Below, piece by piece: positions 31,349-40,736 of a DNA stretch of 64,000 bases. The notes beneath the pieces were generated by a model. The model ran no database searches. It was not told where the DNA came from and worked only from the letters and a program-made list of their open reading frames with translations. Every line of letters begins with the position of its first letter. Position 1 is the first letter of the stretch. Origin of the DNA: Yersinia nurmii (GTDB lineage: Bacteria > Pseudomonadota > Gammaproteobacteria > Enterobacterales > Enterobacteriaceae); assembly GCF_001112925.1 (NCBI RefSeq), contig NZ_CPYD01000004.1, forward strand, positions 248,001 through 312,000, in the 5' to 3' direction. The position numbers and the translations under genes were made by a program.

Positions 31349-31376
31349 AAAGGCCCCGACTTTCGTCAGAGCCTTT
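31349..31376 (-). terminator. Terminator of first tRNA-Ser gene
   Basis: AAAGGC pairs with GCCTTT, with an inner GAC/GTC stem; read leftward it is followed by AACTTTTG. It lies 10 bases past the encoded CCA end of the tRNA gene. Confidence 0.6.
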
Positions 31377-31386
31377 AGCTCAAATA

Positions 31387-31476
31387 TGGCGGTGAGAGAG
31401 GGGTTCGAACCCTCGATACACTTACGCGTATACACACTTTCCAGGCGTGCTCCTTCAGCCACTCAGACACCTCACC
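31387..31476 (-). tRNA. tRNA-Ser(GGA)
   Basis: On the minus strand the gene starts GGTGAGGTG and ends in an encoded CCA. The anticodon loop reads C-C-T-G-G-A-A-A-G with anticodon GGA (decodes UCC and UCU). It has the long variable arm of serine tRNAs and a GGTTCGAACCC T-arm. Length 90 including CCA. In E. coli serX, also GGA, lies next to ghrA, so the locus is conserved. Confidence 0.95.
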
Positions 31477-31612
31477 GTGTTGTTGCAGCGTTAAGCACTG
31501 CAACGGGGCGGTACTATAGGGATAGGGGCCTTGAGGGTCAAGAAGAATTTACGTGAAACCATTCGCTTGCTTAATTCACCGTCAACTTGTGGAAATACCC
31601 CGCAAATTCGCG

Positions 31613-32500
31613 TTATTTTTGCCAGAGTTCCGCTTGCTGTGGTGAATCTACCATCACAAAGTCGGCCTGAAGCTCTTTCGCTAAATTATAGTCAGATTGC
31701 GAATTAACACCGATTAACATCAATTTGCTCAATGAATTGCGTTTAAAACAATGAGTCACCTTTTGATTCCACACCATTGTCGCTGCTGATTGCCCTTTCC
31801 CAAGCGTTAAGGTTTCAACTACAGATACCGGGGCACGCAATTCAAAAGCATGATATTCCGGTTTCTGCGCTTCCATTCTGTCGTCAACCCGACAATTATC
31901 AGCCATGAGTACATTCGCCAGCGTTTTACGCGTATGGCTGCGCGGTGCAAATGTTTTGATCTCTGGCCCCAGCGCTTTGAAAAACCGATGCTTGGTCGAA
32001 TAAACTCGGGTTCTGTCCGCCGCGTTGCTGTCAGTAATGACCGCCGAGATATATTGAGCCACGCGATCATAGTCTTTTGTCTGATCTTTAATGTCGATAA
32101 AGAATTTTGTGGTAGGAAATTTGTTTAATACGCTCGCCAGCGTGGGGATTTTTATCCCCAATCCTCTGAATTTATATTCTCCTTCAGATTCAAATTTATA
32201 CCCCGCATCCAGCGTGTTGAGGTCTTCAAGGGTTAATTCAGCTACGGTTCCTTCTCCATCAGTTGTGGCATTGAGATTCTTCGAACGGAAAAGCACGGGA
32301 ATGTTATCGCTACTGAGTTGGACACTAATCCAGATAATATCCGCCTGATGTTCCAGTGCGTGTTGAATCGCTTTTGTGGTGTTTTCCGGCAAATCCGCTG
32401 TACCGCCGCGATGAGCGACGATTAACGGTGCGGCCTGAGAGGGAAGCAGGCTGGGCAACAATGTGAGGGAAGAAAGATAAAATAAAGTGCATAATTTCAT
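31613..32500 (-). CDS. Exported GDPD-fold protein with altered active site
   Basis: Belongs to the glycerophosphodiester phosphodiesterase family by fold: residues 1-24 form a signal peptide, H-R-G-G (30-33) and E-N-T (39-41) open the domain, and T-D-G-E-G and F-F-I-D-I-K-D follow. Active members use E-x-D metal ligands and an H-D pair; here those places read W57-I-S59 and R72-S73, so three of the expected acidic/His residues are gone. It may bind rather than cleave, or act differently. ATG 32500 (295 residues) is chosen over 32536 because it gives a clean signal peptide behind AGGGG. It lies between two tRNA-Ser genes on the same strand. Confidence 0.85.
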   Translation of the reverse strand: MKLCTLFYLSSLTLLPSLLPSQAAPLIVAHRGGTADLPENTTKAIQHALEHQADIIWISVQLSSDNIPVLFRSKNLNATTDGEGTVAELTLEDLNTLDAGYKFESEGEYKFRGLGIKIPTLASVLNKFPTTKFFIDIKDQTKDYDRVAQYISAVITDSNAADRTRVYSTKHRFFKALGPEIKTFAPRSHTRKTLANVLMADNCRVDDRMEAQKPEYHAFELRAPVSVVETLTLGKGQSAATMVWNQKVTHCFKRNSLSKLMLIGVNSQSDYNLAKELQADFVMVDSPQQAELWQK

Positions 32501-32816
32501 TAGGATACCCCTGTCCATAGAGATGTTGAAATGCATAGCATTTGTCGCTAGGCGCTGTTTTGGCTCAGGTGTTTTAGCATGGGGGAATTAGGGGGTGGCA
32601 TAATCAAATTTAGCAGGCGCTATCTATTTTTTACTCAACAGAAACGAAGCGAAAAGAGATTCATCAGGGGAAAGCAGAGGGAATTGGGAAAGCGTCAGGT
32701 TTGGCTGATTTTAGATAAAAAAAAACGGCAATCACATTCAGAGGGGAATTACTTTATCCCTGCTGTGGATTGCCGTTCTTTTACGGAGGACTAACTGCAT
32801 CATCCGGTACTCAATA
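32501..32816. other. Region between GDPD-fold gene and second tRNA-Ser
   Basis: About 315 bases with no gene: the promoter of the GDPD-fold gene on the left and the terminator of the second tRNA gene (listed separately) on the right. Confidence 0.5.
32715..32781 (-). terminator. Terminator of second tRNA-Ser gene
   Basis: On the minus strand AACGGCAATC pairs with GATTGCCGTT across a 34-base loop that contains its own small hairpin (AGGGATAAAGTAATTCCCCT), then T9. The long T-run makes intrinsic termination likely. Confidence 0.7.
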
Positions 32817-32906
32817 TGGCGGTGAGGGAGGGGTTCGAACCCTCGATACGCTTGCGCGTATACACACTTTCCAGGCGTGCTCCTTCAGCCACTCAGACAC
32901 CTCACC
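32817..32906 (-). tRNA. tRNA-Ser(GGA), second copy
   Basis: Same orientation, length and anticodon (GGA) as the copy at 31387, with encoded CCA. The two differ at only about three positions in the acceptor and variable-arm regions. Identity extends a few bases past the 5' end (TTGTTG in the flank), suggesting duplication. Confidence 0.95.
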
Positions 32907-33363
32907 GTATTGTTGTCACCAACGCCAAACGTTGTCGACCGGCGTAATGTAGGGAAAACCGAGCGCAGCGTCAACCCTCTTGTGTAGGGTTTATGACTGT
33001 TTAGCTAAAGTTGCATCAATTTGCTGATTTCATCGGCATTTATTTCCACAAAACCGCCACTTTGTTGTCAATGCCCTGCAGAAACATATTTGTTATACAA
33101 ATAGATGATTATTTGTACATTTGTGCATAATTAGGCGATTAATTCGCACAATTAGTGCTTAATTATGAGGTTGGCTGGCATTGTTACTGGAATTATAGTC
33201 AAAAATGTCGCTAAATAATCGCTTAACGGGATTGAAATACCGAACGAAAGTACATCGGCCTGTGCGGCTATCTGAACAAACCCACGGCCAGTCGTACTTT
33301 TAGTCGGAATAGCACCTTTAGTCGGAATAGCATCTTTAGTCGGAATAGTATTAGGGGTAAATT
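32907..33363. other. AT-rich region upstream of peptide-transporter gene
   Basis: About 455 bases. The left part holds the tRNA-Ser promoter; the right end contains a three-copy 18-bp repeat (33299-33352). A reverse frame of 77 codons (33152-33385) merely translates that repeat and overlaps the next gene, so it is not called. Confidence 0.5.
33299..33352. repeat. Three tandem 18-bp repeats before transporter gene
   Basis: Unit TTTAGTCGGAATAGCACC at 33299-33316, 33317-33334 and 33335-33352, with the last four bases varying (CACC, CATC, TATT). It ends only 11 bases before the TTG start of the next gene, so copy number could alter its leader or promoter spacing. Confidence 0.9.
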
Positions 33364-34878
33364 TTGCAACAGTCAGATTCCGCACCGCAGCTCAGTAATG
33401 ATCTGCCACAGTCGATTCCAGCCGGAACCGGGACTTTATTCTTCATCCAAACCTTTGCCACGTTAGGTTTTGCCGTGCTTTATTCCACATTGGTGCTGTA
33501 TGCCACCAAGCGTTTGGGGTTCAGTGAGAGCAACGCCAATGCCATCATGGGCGTATTTGGCGCATTTAACTATGGGCTGCATTTATTCGGTGGTTACTTG
33601 GGGGGACGCTACCTGAGCAATCGAAATCTATTTGTGCTGGGCATGGTGCTACAGGTTATTGGTTGCTGGCTGATCGCGGTTTATGGTCTGTGGGGACTGT
33701 ATTGGGGGCTGGCGATGTTCCTGACCGGCAGCGGCCTGAATGTCACCTGCCTGAATATGATGCTGACCCAGAGGTTTATGCCGGATGACGATCGCCGCGA
33801 ATCGGCTTTCCTGTGGAATTATGCCGGGATGAATCTGGGCTTCTTCCTTGGTTTTGCCGTTGCCGGTTATTTCCAACTGAGTGAAAACTATCGTGCACTG
33901 TTCCTGTTTGCCACTTTGGGTAACCTGCTGGCGATTGTGATTACCTTATCTCGCTGGCACATATTGAAAGACACCAATACGCCACTACAGCAAGTTGGTG
34001 CAAAGCAAGCCAAACAGCGGATGCTGGTGGGTATTTTGGTGCTGATTGCTTTAGTCCCCATCATTCGTCTGTTGCTCACTTACGCCGGATTTAGCAGCTA
34101 TTTTGTTATTGCTATCGGCATCGCTGTTTTTGTGATGCTGGGCGTAGTAACGGCTCGTCATCATCCTCACGTTGAGCGCCGCCGAATGTTGGCCTACATG
34201 CTGCTGGCCGCAGGCTCACTGGTATTTTGGGCGTTGTACCAGTTGGCTCCGATGGGGTTGATGCTGTTTGCTGAACATAATATCGATTTGAACGTTTACG
34301 GCTGGCGCGTGGCTCCGCAATGGATTCAGAACATCAATACCTTGGTGATTGTGTTCGGTGGGCCATTGATGGCGCTGTGGTTTAGTCGCCTGCGTAAACG
34401 CGGTCTCTCTATTGATGTTCCTCTTCAATTTTCTGGTGCGCTTTTGTGCATGGGGATGGGGATGCTGGTTCTGCCGCTGGGTATTCAACTGGCGGGAGGC
34501 GACGGGCTGGTGGCGTTTAAATGGATTGCGCTGAGCTATGTACTGCAAAGTATGGGGGAATTGCTCATCTCACCGATCGGGTATGCCATGATCGGCAAAC
34601 TGGCTCCGCCGCGCTATCAAGGCGTAATGATGGGATGCTGGATGATGGTTACCGGCGTGGCATCAGTTCTGGCGGGCTATGTCTCTGGTATGATGCCGAC
34701 CAATAGCGGCAGTACGCCGATAGAAACCAATCCGGGCTACAGTCAAATTTTCAACATGCTGGGCTGGGGTTCTTTGCTGACCGGCGCGGTGCTGATTGTG
34801 CTGATTCCGTTGTTGCGTCGTTTGATTCAGGAAGGGCAATTATCTGCGCAAAGCAAGCTGACAGAGCAAAACCGTTAA
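33364..34878 (+). CDS. POT/MFS-family peptide transporter-like protein
   Basis: Polytopic inner-membrane protein of 504 residues with about 12-14 helices, most like proton-dependent oligopeptide transporters (G-E-L-L-I-S-P-I-G-Y motif near residue 397, typical of that family). However the E-x-x-E-R-F helix-1 motif used for proton coupling in DtpA-type carriers is replaced by F-I-Q-T-F-A-T-L-G-F, so substrate and coupling are uncertain. Start is TTG at 33364: an in-frame stop TAA lies at 33358-33360 and AGGGG at 33353-33357 gives good spacing; no ATG fits. A run of 18-bp repeats precedes it. Confidence 0.8.
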   Translation: MQQSDSAPQLSNDLPQSIPAGTGTLFFIQTFATLGFAVLYSTLVLYATKRLGFSESNANAIMGVFGAFNYGLHLFGGYLGGRYLSNRNLFVLGMVLQVIGCWLIAVYGLWGLYWGLAMFLTGSGLNVTCLNMMLTQRFMPDDDRRESAFLWNYAGMNLGFFLGFAVAGYFQLSENYRALFLFATLGNLLAIVITLSRWHILKDTNTPLQQVGAKQAKQRMLVGILVLIALVPIIRLLLTYAGFSSYFVIAIGIAVFVMLGVVTARHHPHVERRRMLAYMLLAAGSLVFWALYQLAPMGLMLFAEHNIDLNVYGWRVAPQWIQNINTLVIVFGGPLMALWFSRLRKRGLSIDVPLQFSGALLCMGMGMLVLPLGIQLAGGDGLVAFKWIALSYVLQSMGELLISPIGYAMIGKLAPPRYQGVMMGCWMMVTGVASVLAGYVSGMMPTNSGSTPIETNPGYSQIFNMLGWGSLLTGAVLIVLIPLLRRLIQEGQLSAQSKLTEQNR

Positions 34879-34900
34879 CCCACTGGCATTATTCAGATTT

Positions 34901-34927
34901 AGGGCGAGATTTCTCCAGTTTCGCCCT
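34901..34927 (+). terminator. Hairpin after transporter gene
   Basis: AGGGCGA (34901-34907) pairs with TCGCCCT (34921-34927) just past the stop. Only a short T-tail follows, so termination is plausible but weak. Confidence 0.4.
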
Positions 34928-34985
34928 TGCATCTCACCGCTAATCGCGGAAATCTAAGGTGACTTACGCTAGGAGCCTACAGATC

Positions 34986-35927
34986 ATGAATATTATTTTT
35001 TATCACCCCTTTTTTGATGCCCAACTGTGGCTAACGGGTATGAAGACGCGTTTACCGCAGGCCAATATTCGTCAATGGCAGCGGGGTGATAACCAGCCGG
35101 CGGATTATGCCCTGGTATGGAATCCGCCTCACGAAATGCTGGCTAAGCGCCAACAGCTGAAAGGTCTGTTTGCGTTGGGCGCAGGCGTGGATGCCATTCT
35201 GGATCAGGAGCGACGTCATCCAGGAACTTTACCTGCCGGGGTGCCGTTGGTGCGGTTGGAAGATACCGGTATGGCGTTGCAGATGCAGGAATATGCGGTG
35301 AGTAGTGTGCTGCGTTATTTCCGCCGCATGGATGAGTATCAGTTACAGCAGGCGCAAAAACTGTGGCAGCCGCTGACGCCTCATCAGCATGATAATTTTG
35401 TCGTGGGGATCATGGGCGCGGGCGTATTGGGCAAAAGCGTGGCACAAAAACTGGCTGGTTTTGGCTTTAAAGTGCGTTGCTGGAGCCGAACGCCAAAGCA
35501 CATTGACGACGTCGAAAGCTATGCGGGTGGTGCACAGTTGGGCGATTTTCTCAAAGGGACGCAATTGTTGATCAATCTGTTGCCGAATACGCCGGAAACT
35601 ATGGGCATTCTTAATGGTTCACTGTTCTCCCAATTGAATAAGCAGGCTTATGTGATCAATCTGGCTCGCGGCGTGCATTTGCTGGAGCGGGATTTGCTGG
35701 CGGCGATGAGCCAAGGGCAGGTTGCAGCCGCTACGCTGGACGTTTTTGCCGAAGAACCTCTACCGAGTATGCATCCATTCTGGACGCATCCGCGAGTGAC
35801 CATTACGCCGCATATTGCCGCTATTACTTTACCTGAAGTGGCGATGGACCAGGTGGCAGAGAATATCAAACTGATCGAAGCGGGCAAGCAACCGCTAGGT
35901 CTGGTGGATGTGGCACGCGGTTACTGA
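34986..35927 (+). CDS. ghrA: Glyoxylate/hydroxypyruvate reductase A
   Basis: D-2-hydroxyacid dehydrogenase reducing glyoxylate and hydroxypyruvate with NADPH. The nucleotide-binding G-A-G-V-L-G is at residues 144-149; catalytic Arg (N-L-A-R-G), Glu (E-E-P-L-P) and His (T-P-H-I-A-A) follow in order. The frame extends to 34959, but ATG 34986 follows TAGGAG and starts M-N-I-I-F-Y-H-P like E. coli (313 vs 312 residues). Followed by ycdX and ycdY as in E. coli. Confidence 0.95.
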   Translation: MNIIFYHPFFDAQLWLTGMKTRLPQANIRQWQRGDNQPADYALVWNPPHEMLAKRQQLKGLFALGAGVDAILDQERRHPGTLPAGVPLVRLEDTGMALQMQEYAVSSVLRYFRRMDEYQLQQAQKLWQPLTPHQHDNFVVGIMGAGVLGKSVAQKLAGFGFKVRCWSRTPKHIDDVESYAGGAQLGDFLKGTQLLINLLPNTPETMGILNGSLFSQLNKQAYVINLARGVHLLERDLLAAMSQGQVAAATLDVFAEEPLPSMHPFWTHPRVTITPHIAAITLPEVAMDQVAENIKLIEAGKQPLGLVDVARGY

Positions 35928-36037
35928 TTCCAGTAGGCAAAACATGGGTTTCAGCTCGGCTGTGCGGGGGATTCCTGCTATGCTTAGCGGACTATGTTTT
36001 GCCTAACAAACTGAGAATAAGAACCCGCGGAGTAGTT

Positions 36038-36775
36038 ATGTATCCAGTTGATTTGCATATGCACACAGTCGCCAGCACCCACGCTTACAGTACCCTGCAT
36101 GATTACATCGCCGAAGCGAAACAAAAGAATATTCAGCTGTTTGCGATTACCGATCACGGCCCGGATATGGCTGATGCTCCACACTACTGGCACTTTATGA
36201 ATATGAAAGTGTGGCCACGGCTAGTCGATGGCGTGGGTATTCTGCGCGGTATTGAAGCGAATATTAAAAATCTGGACGGGGATATTGATTGCACCGGTCC
36301 AATGCTGGACGCGGTGGATCTGGTGATCGCCGGTTTCCATGAGCCAGTATTTCCGCCGCAGGATAAAGCCGCTCATACTCAGGCAATGATTGCTGCGATG
36401 GCGCAGGGCGATGTGCACATTATTAGCCACCCTGGAAATCCGAAGTTTCCGGTCGATATTCCCGCAGTTGCTGCAGCGGCCGCAAAATATCAGGTGGCGC
36501 TAGAGTTGAATAATTCATCCTTTACTCACTCCCGTAAAGGCAGTGAAACTAACTGCCGCGCTATCGCTGAAGCGGTGCGCAATGCGGGGGGCTGGCTGGC
36601 GCTGGGGTCTGATTCTCACGTGGCATTTTCGCTGGGAATTTTTGATCACTGCGAACGCATTATTGCTGATGTGGGTTTCCCCGAAGATCGCATTTTGAAC
36701 GTAAGCCCGCGTCGTTTGCTGAATTTCCTCGAACTGCGAGGCCGTCCGGCCATTGCGGAATTGGCCGATTTGTGA
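36038..36775 (+). CDS. ycdX: PHP-domain phosphatase YcdX
   Basis: Trinuclear-zinc phosphatase of the PHP family, 245 residues. Ligands are visible as D-L-H-M-H (H7, H9), I-T-D-H-G, I-S-H-P-G-N-P and G-S-D-S-H. E. coli YcdX is required for swarming and hydrolyses phosphate esters in vitro. ATG 36038 follows CGGAG and matches the E. coli start (M-Y-P-V-D-L-H-M-H); the longer frame from 35999 is discounted. The natural substrate is unknown. Confidence 0.93.
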   Translation: MYPVDLHMHTVASTHAYSTLHDYIAEAKQKNIQLFAITDHGPDMADAPHYWHFMNMKVWPRLVDGVGILRGIEANIKNLDGDIDCTGPMLDAVDLVIAGFHEPVFPPQDKAAHTQAMIAAMAQGDVHIISHPGNPKFPVDIPAVAAAAAKYQVALELNNSSFTHSRKGSETNCRAIAEAVRNAGGWLALGSDSHVAFSLGIFDHCERIIADVGFPEDRILNVSPRRLLNFLELRGRPAIAELADL

Positions 36776-36903
36776 CATCGTCACGCCCAATCTTACCGCA
36801 GTAAAATAGTTACCGTAGTAAATGGTCTGCGTAGTCAACGCTTTTGCTGCGGAAAACATTTACTGCCGTAGTCCCCTCTAGATAAATGGATTAGGACAGT
36901 TTT

Positions 36904-37470
36904 ATGAATGATTTTTCGCTGGTTTGCCGGGTGTTGGGTTCGCTGTTTTATCGTCAACCGCAAGATCCGCTATTAGCGCCGCTGTTTACTCTGATTGAGC
37001 AGGGCAAGCTGGAGCAACATTGGCCGCTGGAGCAAGGTGATCTGCTGGCGCGTTTGCAACAGGAATATCAGCCGCAGGCGCTGGCCGATGATTATGCCGC
37101 GTTATTTACCGGCAGCGAATGCAGCGTTTCGCCTTTTGCTTCCCAATGGGAAGACGCGCGTCCAGAAGCGGAGTTACGCGCTTTCTTGCAACAACGCGGT
37201 ATGCCGTTAAACGACGGGCCGGTAGATCACTTTGGTTCACTGCTACTGGCCGCCTCCTGGCTGGAAGATCAGGCGCAGGAAGACGAAGTTCAGGCACAGA
37301 TTGCTCTGTTTGATGATTTCCTGTTCCCGTGGTGCGGGCGTTTCCTCGGTAAAGTGGAAGCCCATGCGGCGACCGGTTTTTACCGCACGCTGGCACAGTT
37401 AACTCGCGAAGCGCTTCAGGCGATGCGCGATGAGCTGGCGGAAGAAGAAGACGAACCCGAGGCAGAATAA
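36904..37470 (+). CDS. ycdY: TorD-family chaperone YcdY
   Basis: All-helical protein of 188 residues from the TorD/DmsD redox-enzyme maturation family, with D-D-Y-A-A-L-F near 61 and E-x-D-H-F-G-S-L-L (here P-V-D-H-F-G) near 101-106. E. coli YcdY helps load zinc into YcdX, its genetic neighbour, so the pair is functionally linked. The acidic tail E-E-E-D-E-P-E-A-E is notable. Confidence 0.93.
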   Translation: MNDFSLVCRVLGSLFYRQPQDPLLAPLFTLIEQGKLEQHWPLEQGDLLARLQQEYQPQALADDYAALFTGSECSVSPFASQWEDARPEAELRAFLQQRGMPLNDGPVDHFGSLLLAASWLEDQAQEDEVQAQIALFDDFLFPWCGRFLGKVEAHAATGFYRTLAQLTREALQAMRDELAEEEDEPEAE

Positions 37471-37495
37471 CCCGTAGGTTGCTTAGCTTGGACGA

Positions 37496-37521
37496 TCAAA
37501 AAGCCCGCCGAGCAGCGGGCT
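37496..37521 (-). terminator. Terminator of yceB
   Basis: AGCCCGC pairs with GCGGGCT (37502-37521). Read on the minus strand a T-run (ATCAAAAA on the plus strand) follows. It also separates the converging ycdY and yceB. Confidence 0.75.
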
Positions 37522-37549
37522 AGTATGATTGTTCGGTAAACGCAGGTTT

Positions 37550-38113
37550 TTAGTCAGTAAAGGGTACGATTAACATCCCCGGTTTAACTTCCAGTCCTTT
37601 AGCCAGTTTTTTCGCCATGGCTTCGGTTTTGCTTTTTTCAGCATCTAATACGTAGGCCGGTTGTTGATCAAAATACGATTTTAGCGACTGATTTAGATAG
37701 GGTTTTAACATACTCATCACCGAATCCATTTTTTCCGGTTGAACTTTATAATCGATCACTTCCATATCTTTCAGGAAAATAGCCCCTTTCTCACGATCGA
37801 ATACCGGCTGCGCTTTTAGCGTCAGTTGCATATCGGCGTTCTGTGGGCCGAGGATCGAACTGATTTTCACCTGAGCATTGCCGGTTAGCGTCACTTTACC
37901 CGGCTCAGCGCGTCCTATCTGGCTCTGTAATTGGCTCAGGGTAATATGGGCATCAACTAGACCCGGCACGCCAATCTGTTTCTCGTAATTATTGTGTTTT
38001 TGCAAATACTCGTTAATTTCCTGCTCGGTTAGCGTGTACTGTGTCAGTGGGTTGCAGCCGGAAATGGCACCGACAAAAATCAGAGCGGCAGCGCCCCAAA
38101 ATAACTTTCTCAT
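37550..38113 (-). CDS. yceB: DUF1439 lipoprotein YceB
   Basis: Lipoprotein of 187 residues with lipobox I-S-G-C (Cys20) and the family core (Y-T-L-T-E-Q-E-I-N; Q-I-G-R-A-E-P-G-K-V-T-L-T-G-N-A; V-K-P-G-M-L-I-V-P-F-T-D at the end). Envelope location is likely; function is unknown. ATG 38113 has GAGG six bases before it; an earlier in-frame start (38134) would disturb the signal peptide. Confidence 0.92.
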   Translation of the reverse strand: MRKLFWGAAALIFVGAISGCNPLTQYTLTEQEINEYLQKHNNYEKQIGVPGLVDAHITLSQLQSQIGRAEPGKVTLTGNAQVKISSILGPQNADMQLTLKAQPVFDREKGAIFLKDMEVIDYKVQPEKMDSVMSMLKPYLNQSLKSYFDQQPAYVLDAEKSKTEAMAKKLAKGLEVKPGMLIVPFTD

Positions 38114-38312
38114 GATGACCTCGTTGAACCGCAAATTTGGCTAATAGTAACCGGTTAGACCGTGGGTTGGAATTTGTAACCGGTTTCTGCCGTGGCAACG
38201 CCGTTGGTGGCGTCTAGAAATTAAGGCTGGATAGTGCGGGAGCGGGGAGAAACTGCCAATCGGATAACTCTGTGTCCGGTGATTTAATTCACTAGACAAG
38301 GGTTAGGCGCGT

Positions 38313-38609
38313 TTATTCCTGATTCTCGACAGCGTCCATCAGCAAAAAAGTGCCTGCCTGCCGTTGGTAACTGTCTATTTGCGGAACCAGACGCCTGAAG
38401 TGCTCGGTTTTGCAGTGGGTATCCAGCGCGGCGCGATCTGGCCATTGCTCGATAAAAATGAAATGGCCGGGATCTTTTTGGTTGATACACAACTCATAAG
38501 CGTGACAAAGCGGCTCCTGCAAGGTTTTTTCTACTAATTCCCGATATAGCGGCATAACTTTATCGATATGTTCAGGATGAATAAAATCTTGCGCGATCAC
38601 TTTCAACAT
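38313..38609 (-). CDS. Antibiotic-biosynthesis-monooxygenase-fold protein
   Basis: 98-residue protein of the ABM dimeric alpha-beta barrel family (YgiN-like): V-I-A-Q-D near the start, then Y-E-L-C-I-N-Q-K-D-P-G-H-F-I-F-I-E-Q-W-P-D and H-C-K-T-E-H-F. YgiN in E. coli is a menadiol oxidase, but many members have no known substrate. ATG 38609. It lies between yceB and mdtH, the slot occupied by grxB in E. coli, so gene content at this point differs. Confidence 0.85.
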   Translation of the reverse strand: MLKVIAQDFIHPEHIDKVMPLYRELVEKTLQEPLCHAYELCINQKDPGHFIFIEQWPDRAALDTHCKTEHFRRLVPQIDSYQRQAGTFLLMDAVENQE

Positions 38610-38680
38610 AGGAATAACTCACTGTTACGCTGGAATCGGGATAGCCAGCTGTCCATGTAATTCGGCCACTTGTTACAAGG

Positions 38681-39886
38681 TTAGCTGCCGCTTAACATCG
38701 CCGGTTCGATACGCCGTTGATTAAACTGCCAATATAATCCAGCCAGCGTAATCAGGCCGATGATTCCGAGCAAGAACCAAGGGAGCTGCGGCAAAGACAG
38801 ACTTTTACCCGTGTCGTACATCCAGCCGCCGCCGGTGTAGCCGAGTGCACCGCCCAACGCCAAACCTAAGCGGCTAAAGCCCATATAGCTGCCTCTGGCG
38901 CGCGCATCTGCCAGTGAGGCGCTCAGCGTTTCCCGCGCCGGTTCGGCAATAATAGAACCCAAATAGAAGAAACAGATCAGCATTAATAATGTCTGCAAAC
39001 TGTCGGTTAACCCGATAGGGAACATGCTGATGCTCATAATAAACAGACCGGTCATCAGCCGCTGTTCTAGACGAAAATGCTTTTCGCTCCAACGGGCGAT
39101 CGGATACAACAACGTCAATGACAGCGCGGCTTCAATGGCATACATCCATTTTACCGCAGCCGGAGAACCAGCCACTTCGTTCACGACGATAGGCAGCATC
39201 AACATTACCTGTACCGCCAGCATGTAATAACCCGTAAGCGTCAGGACATAGGTCAGGAAGCGTTTGTCGCGAATCACTCGCAGCATGCCTTCCCGCATTG
39301 GGGCGCGCACCGTAGAAATGCGGTAAGCGGGGAGCAGCCAAGCGTTCCACAGCGCCGCCAGCACAAAAATAAATGCACCAACCCAACACACCAGATGGAA
39401 ATCATACTGTAGCAGCCAACTGCCCAGTAGAGCACCGACCACTGCACCGGCGCTATCTTGCATCATTAGAATGGAGTAAAAACGGCCACGTTCATGAGGG
39501 CGAACCAGTTTGATAACCAACGCGGTGCGCGGCGGATCGAACAACGTGCCGCCCAGCGCGGACAACGCGCAGGATAACCACAGAATCCACGGCTGATCCG
39601 CCATGGCCATCAGGGCAAAACCTACTGCCCGCAGTAACATCCCAATCACGATCATGGGTTTTGCGCCGAAACGGTCAGCAATGGCGCCGCCAAAAATACC
39701 CAAGCCTTGTTGAATAAACTGTCTCAATCCCAGTGCGGCACCGACAACAACTGCAGCCCAGCCTAATTGATCGACAAATCGTATAGAGATCAGGGGAAAC
39801 ACCACGAAAAACCCCAGTACGACTAATAAGTTATCAAACAATAAGAAATACTTACCCAAGCTGCGCGCTTGCGATACCAGAGACAT
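38681..39886 (-). CDS. mdtH: MFS multidrug transporter MdtH
   Basis: Major-facilitator drug exporter of 401 residues, about 11-12 membrane helices. The family N-terminus (S[21 protein letters not shown]) and antiporter-type [14 protein letters not shown] motif A are present. E. coli MdtH gives mild resistance to fluoroquinolones when overexpressed. Divergent from rimJ, as in E. coli. Confidence 0.93.
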   Translation of the reverse strand: MSLVSQARSLGKYFLLFDNLLVVLGFFVVFPLISIRFVDQLGWAAVVVGAALGLRQFIQQGLGIFGGAIADRFGAKPMIVIGMLLRAVGFALMAMADQPWILWLSCALSALGGTLFDPPRTALVIKLVRPHERGRFYSILMMQDSAGAVVGALLGSWLLQYDFHLVCWVGAFIFVLAALWNAWLLPAYRISTVRAPMREGMLRVIRDKRFLTYVLTLTGYYMLAVQVMLMLPIVVNEVAGSPAAVKWMYAIEAALSLTLLYPIARWSEKHFRLEQRLMTGLFIMSISMFPIGLTDSLQTLLMLICFFYLGSIIAEPARETLSASLADARARGSYMGFSRLGLALGGALGYTGGGWMYDTGKSLSLPQLPWFLLGIIGLITLAGLYWQFNQRRIEPAMLSGS

Positions 39887-40144
39887 GTTTCACCGTCAGA
39901 AATAGAAAGGGGGGAAGGACAATTATTACCCTGATAGTTTGTACCTAAATTGATAGAAACGATAGATGGTGAGTTGATGATATTTTTTTATCGTCAATAC
40001 GTTAGCTAGCTGGCAAATTGATAAAAAAAATCGTTTTTGCGGATTGATTGCGCAATAACTCGTCAATAGCGGTTTTACCCGCGACCATGGCAACGGTTAT
40101 ATTAATCGTCACTATTAATGTTCCGCCTGAATTAAGGGGAGTCG

Positions 40145-40729
40145 ATGTTTGGCTATCATTCAGCATCACCAAAAGTACGCCTGACAACCGATCGTATGTC
40201 GCTGCGTTTGGTTCATGAGCGGGATGCGTACCGGATGGCGGAGTATTACGCCGAAAATCAGGCATTCCTTAAACCTTGGGAGCCTGTGCGAGATCAAAGC
40301 CACTGTGTGCCTTCCGGTTGGCAAGCGCGGCTCAGCATGATTGCCGAGATGCATAAACAGGGCAGCGCCTATTATTTTATTCTGCTCGATCCGGAAGAAA
40401 ATGAGGTGCGCGGCGTTGCCAATTTCAGCAATGTGATGCGCGGTTCATTCCATGCCTGTTTCCTCGGCTATTCTCTCGGCGAGCGCTGGCAGGGAAAGGG
40501 CTTAATGTTTGAAGCACTGCAACCCCTGATTCGCTATATGCAGCGGCAGGAAAAAATGCACCGAATCATGGCTAACTATATGCCGCATAATCGCCGCAGC
40601 GGCGATCTGCTGGCCAGATTGGGCTTTGAACGGGAAGGTTATGCGAAAGATTATTTGCTCATCGATGGCCAGTGGCGCGATCACGTGCTGACGGCATTGA
40701 CCGATACTGAATGGAAATCAACGCGCTGA
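40145..40729 (+). CDS. rimJ: Ribosomal protein S5 N-alanine acetyltransferase RimJ
   Basis: GNAT-family N-acetyltransferase that acetylates the N-terminus of ribosomal protein S5 and aids small-subunit assembly. 194 residues, with R-L-V-H-E-R-D-A near 22, the acetyl-CoA loop G-E-R-W-Q-G-K-G, and [10 protein letters not shown]. First of a run rimJ-yceH-yceM-murJ in conserved order. Confidence 0.95.
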   Translation: MFGYHSASPKVRLTTDRMSLRLVHERDAYRMAEYYAENQAFLKPWEPVRDQSHCVPSGWQARLSMIAEMHKQGSAYYFILLDPEENEVRGVANFSNVMRGSFHACFLGYSLGERWQGKGLMFEALQPLIRYMQRQEKMHRIMANYMPHNRRSGDLLARLGFEREGYAKDYLLIDGQWRDHVLTALTDTEWKSTR

Positions 40730-40736
40730 GGTTAGG

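Noticed and set aside
33299-33352. CRISPR array
   Set aside because: The 18-bp units are tandem with no spacers and no cas genes nearby.
33152-33385. Reverse 77-codon frame
   Set aside because: It only translates the 18-bp repeats on the other strand and overlaps the transporter start; no ribosome-binding site.
40002-40265. Reverse 87-codon frame before rimJ
   Set aside because: Overlaps the start of rimJ and shows no ribosome-binding site.
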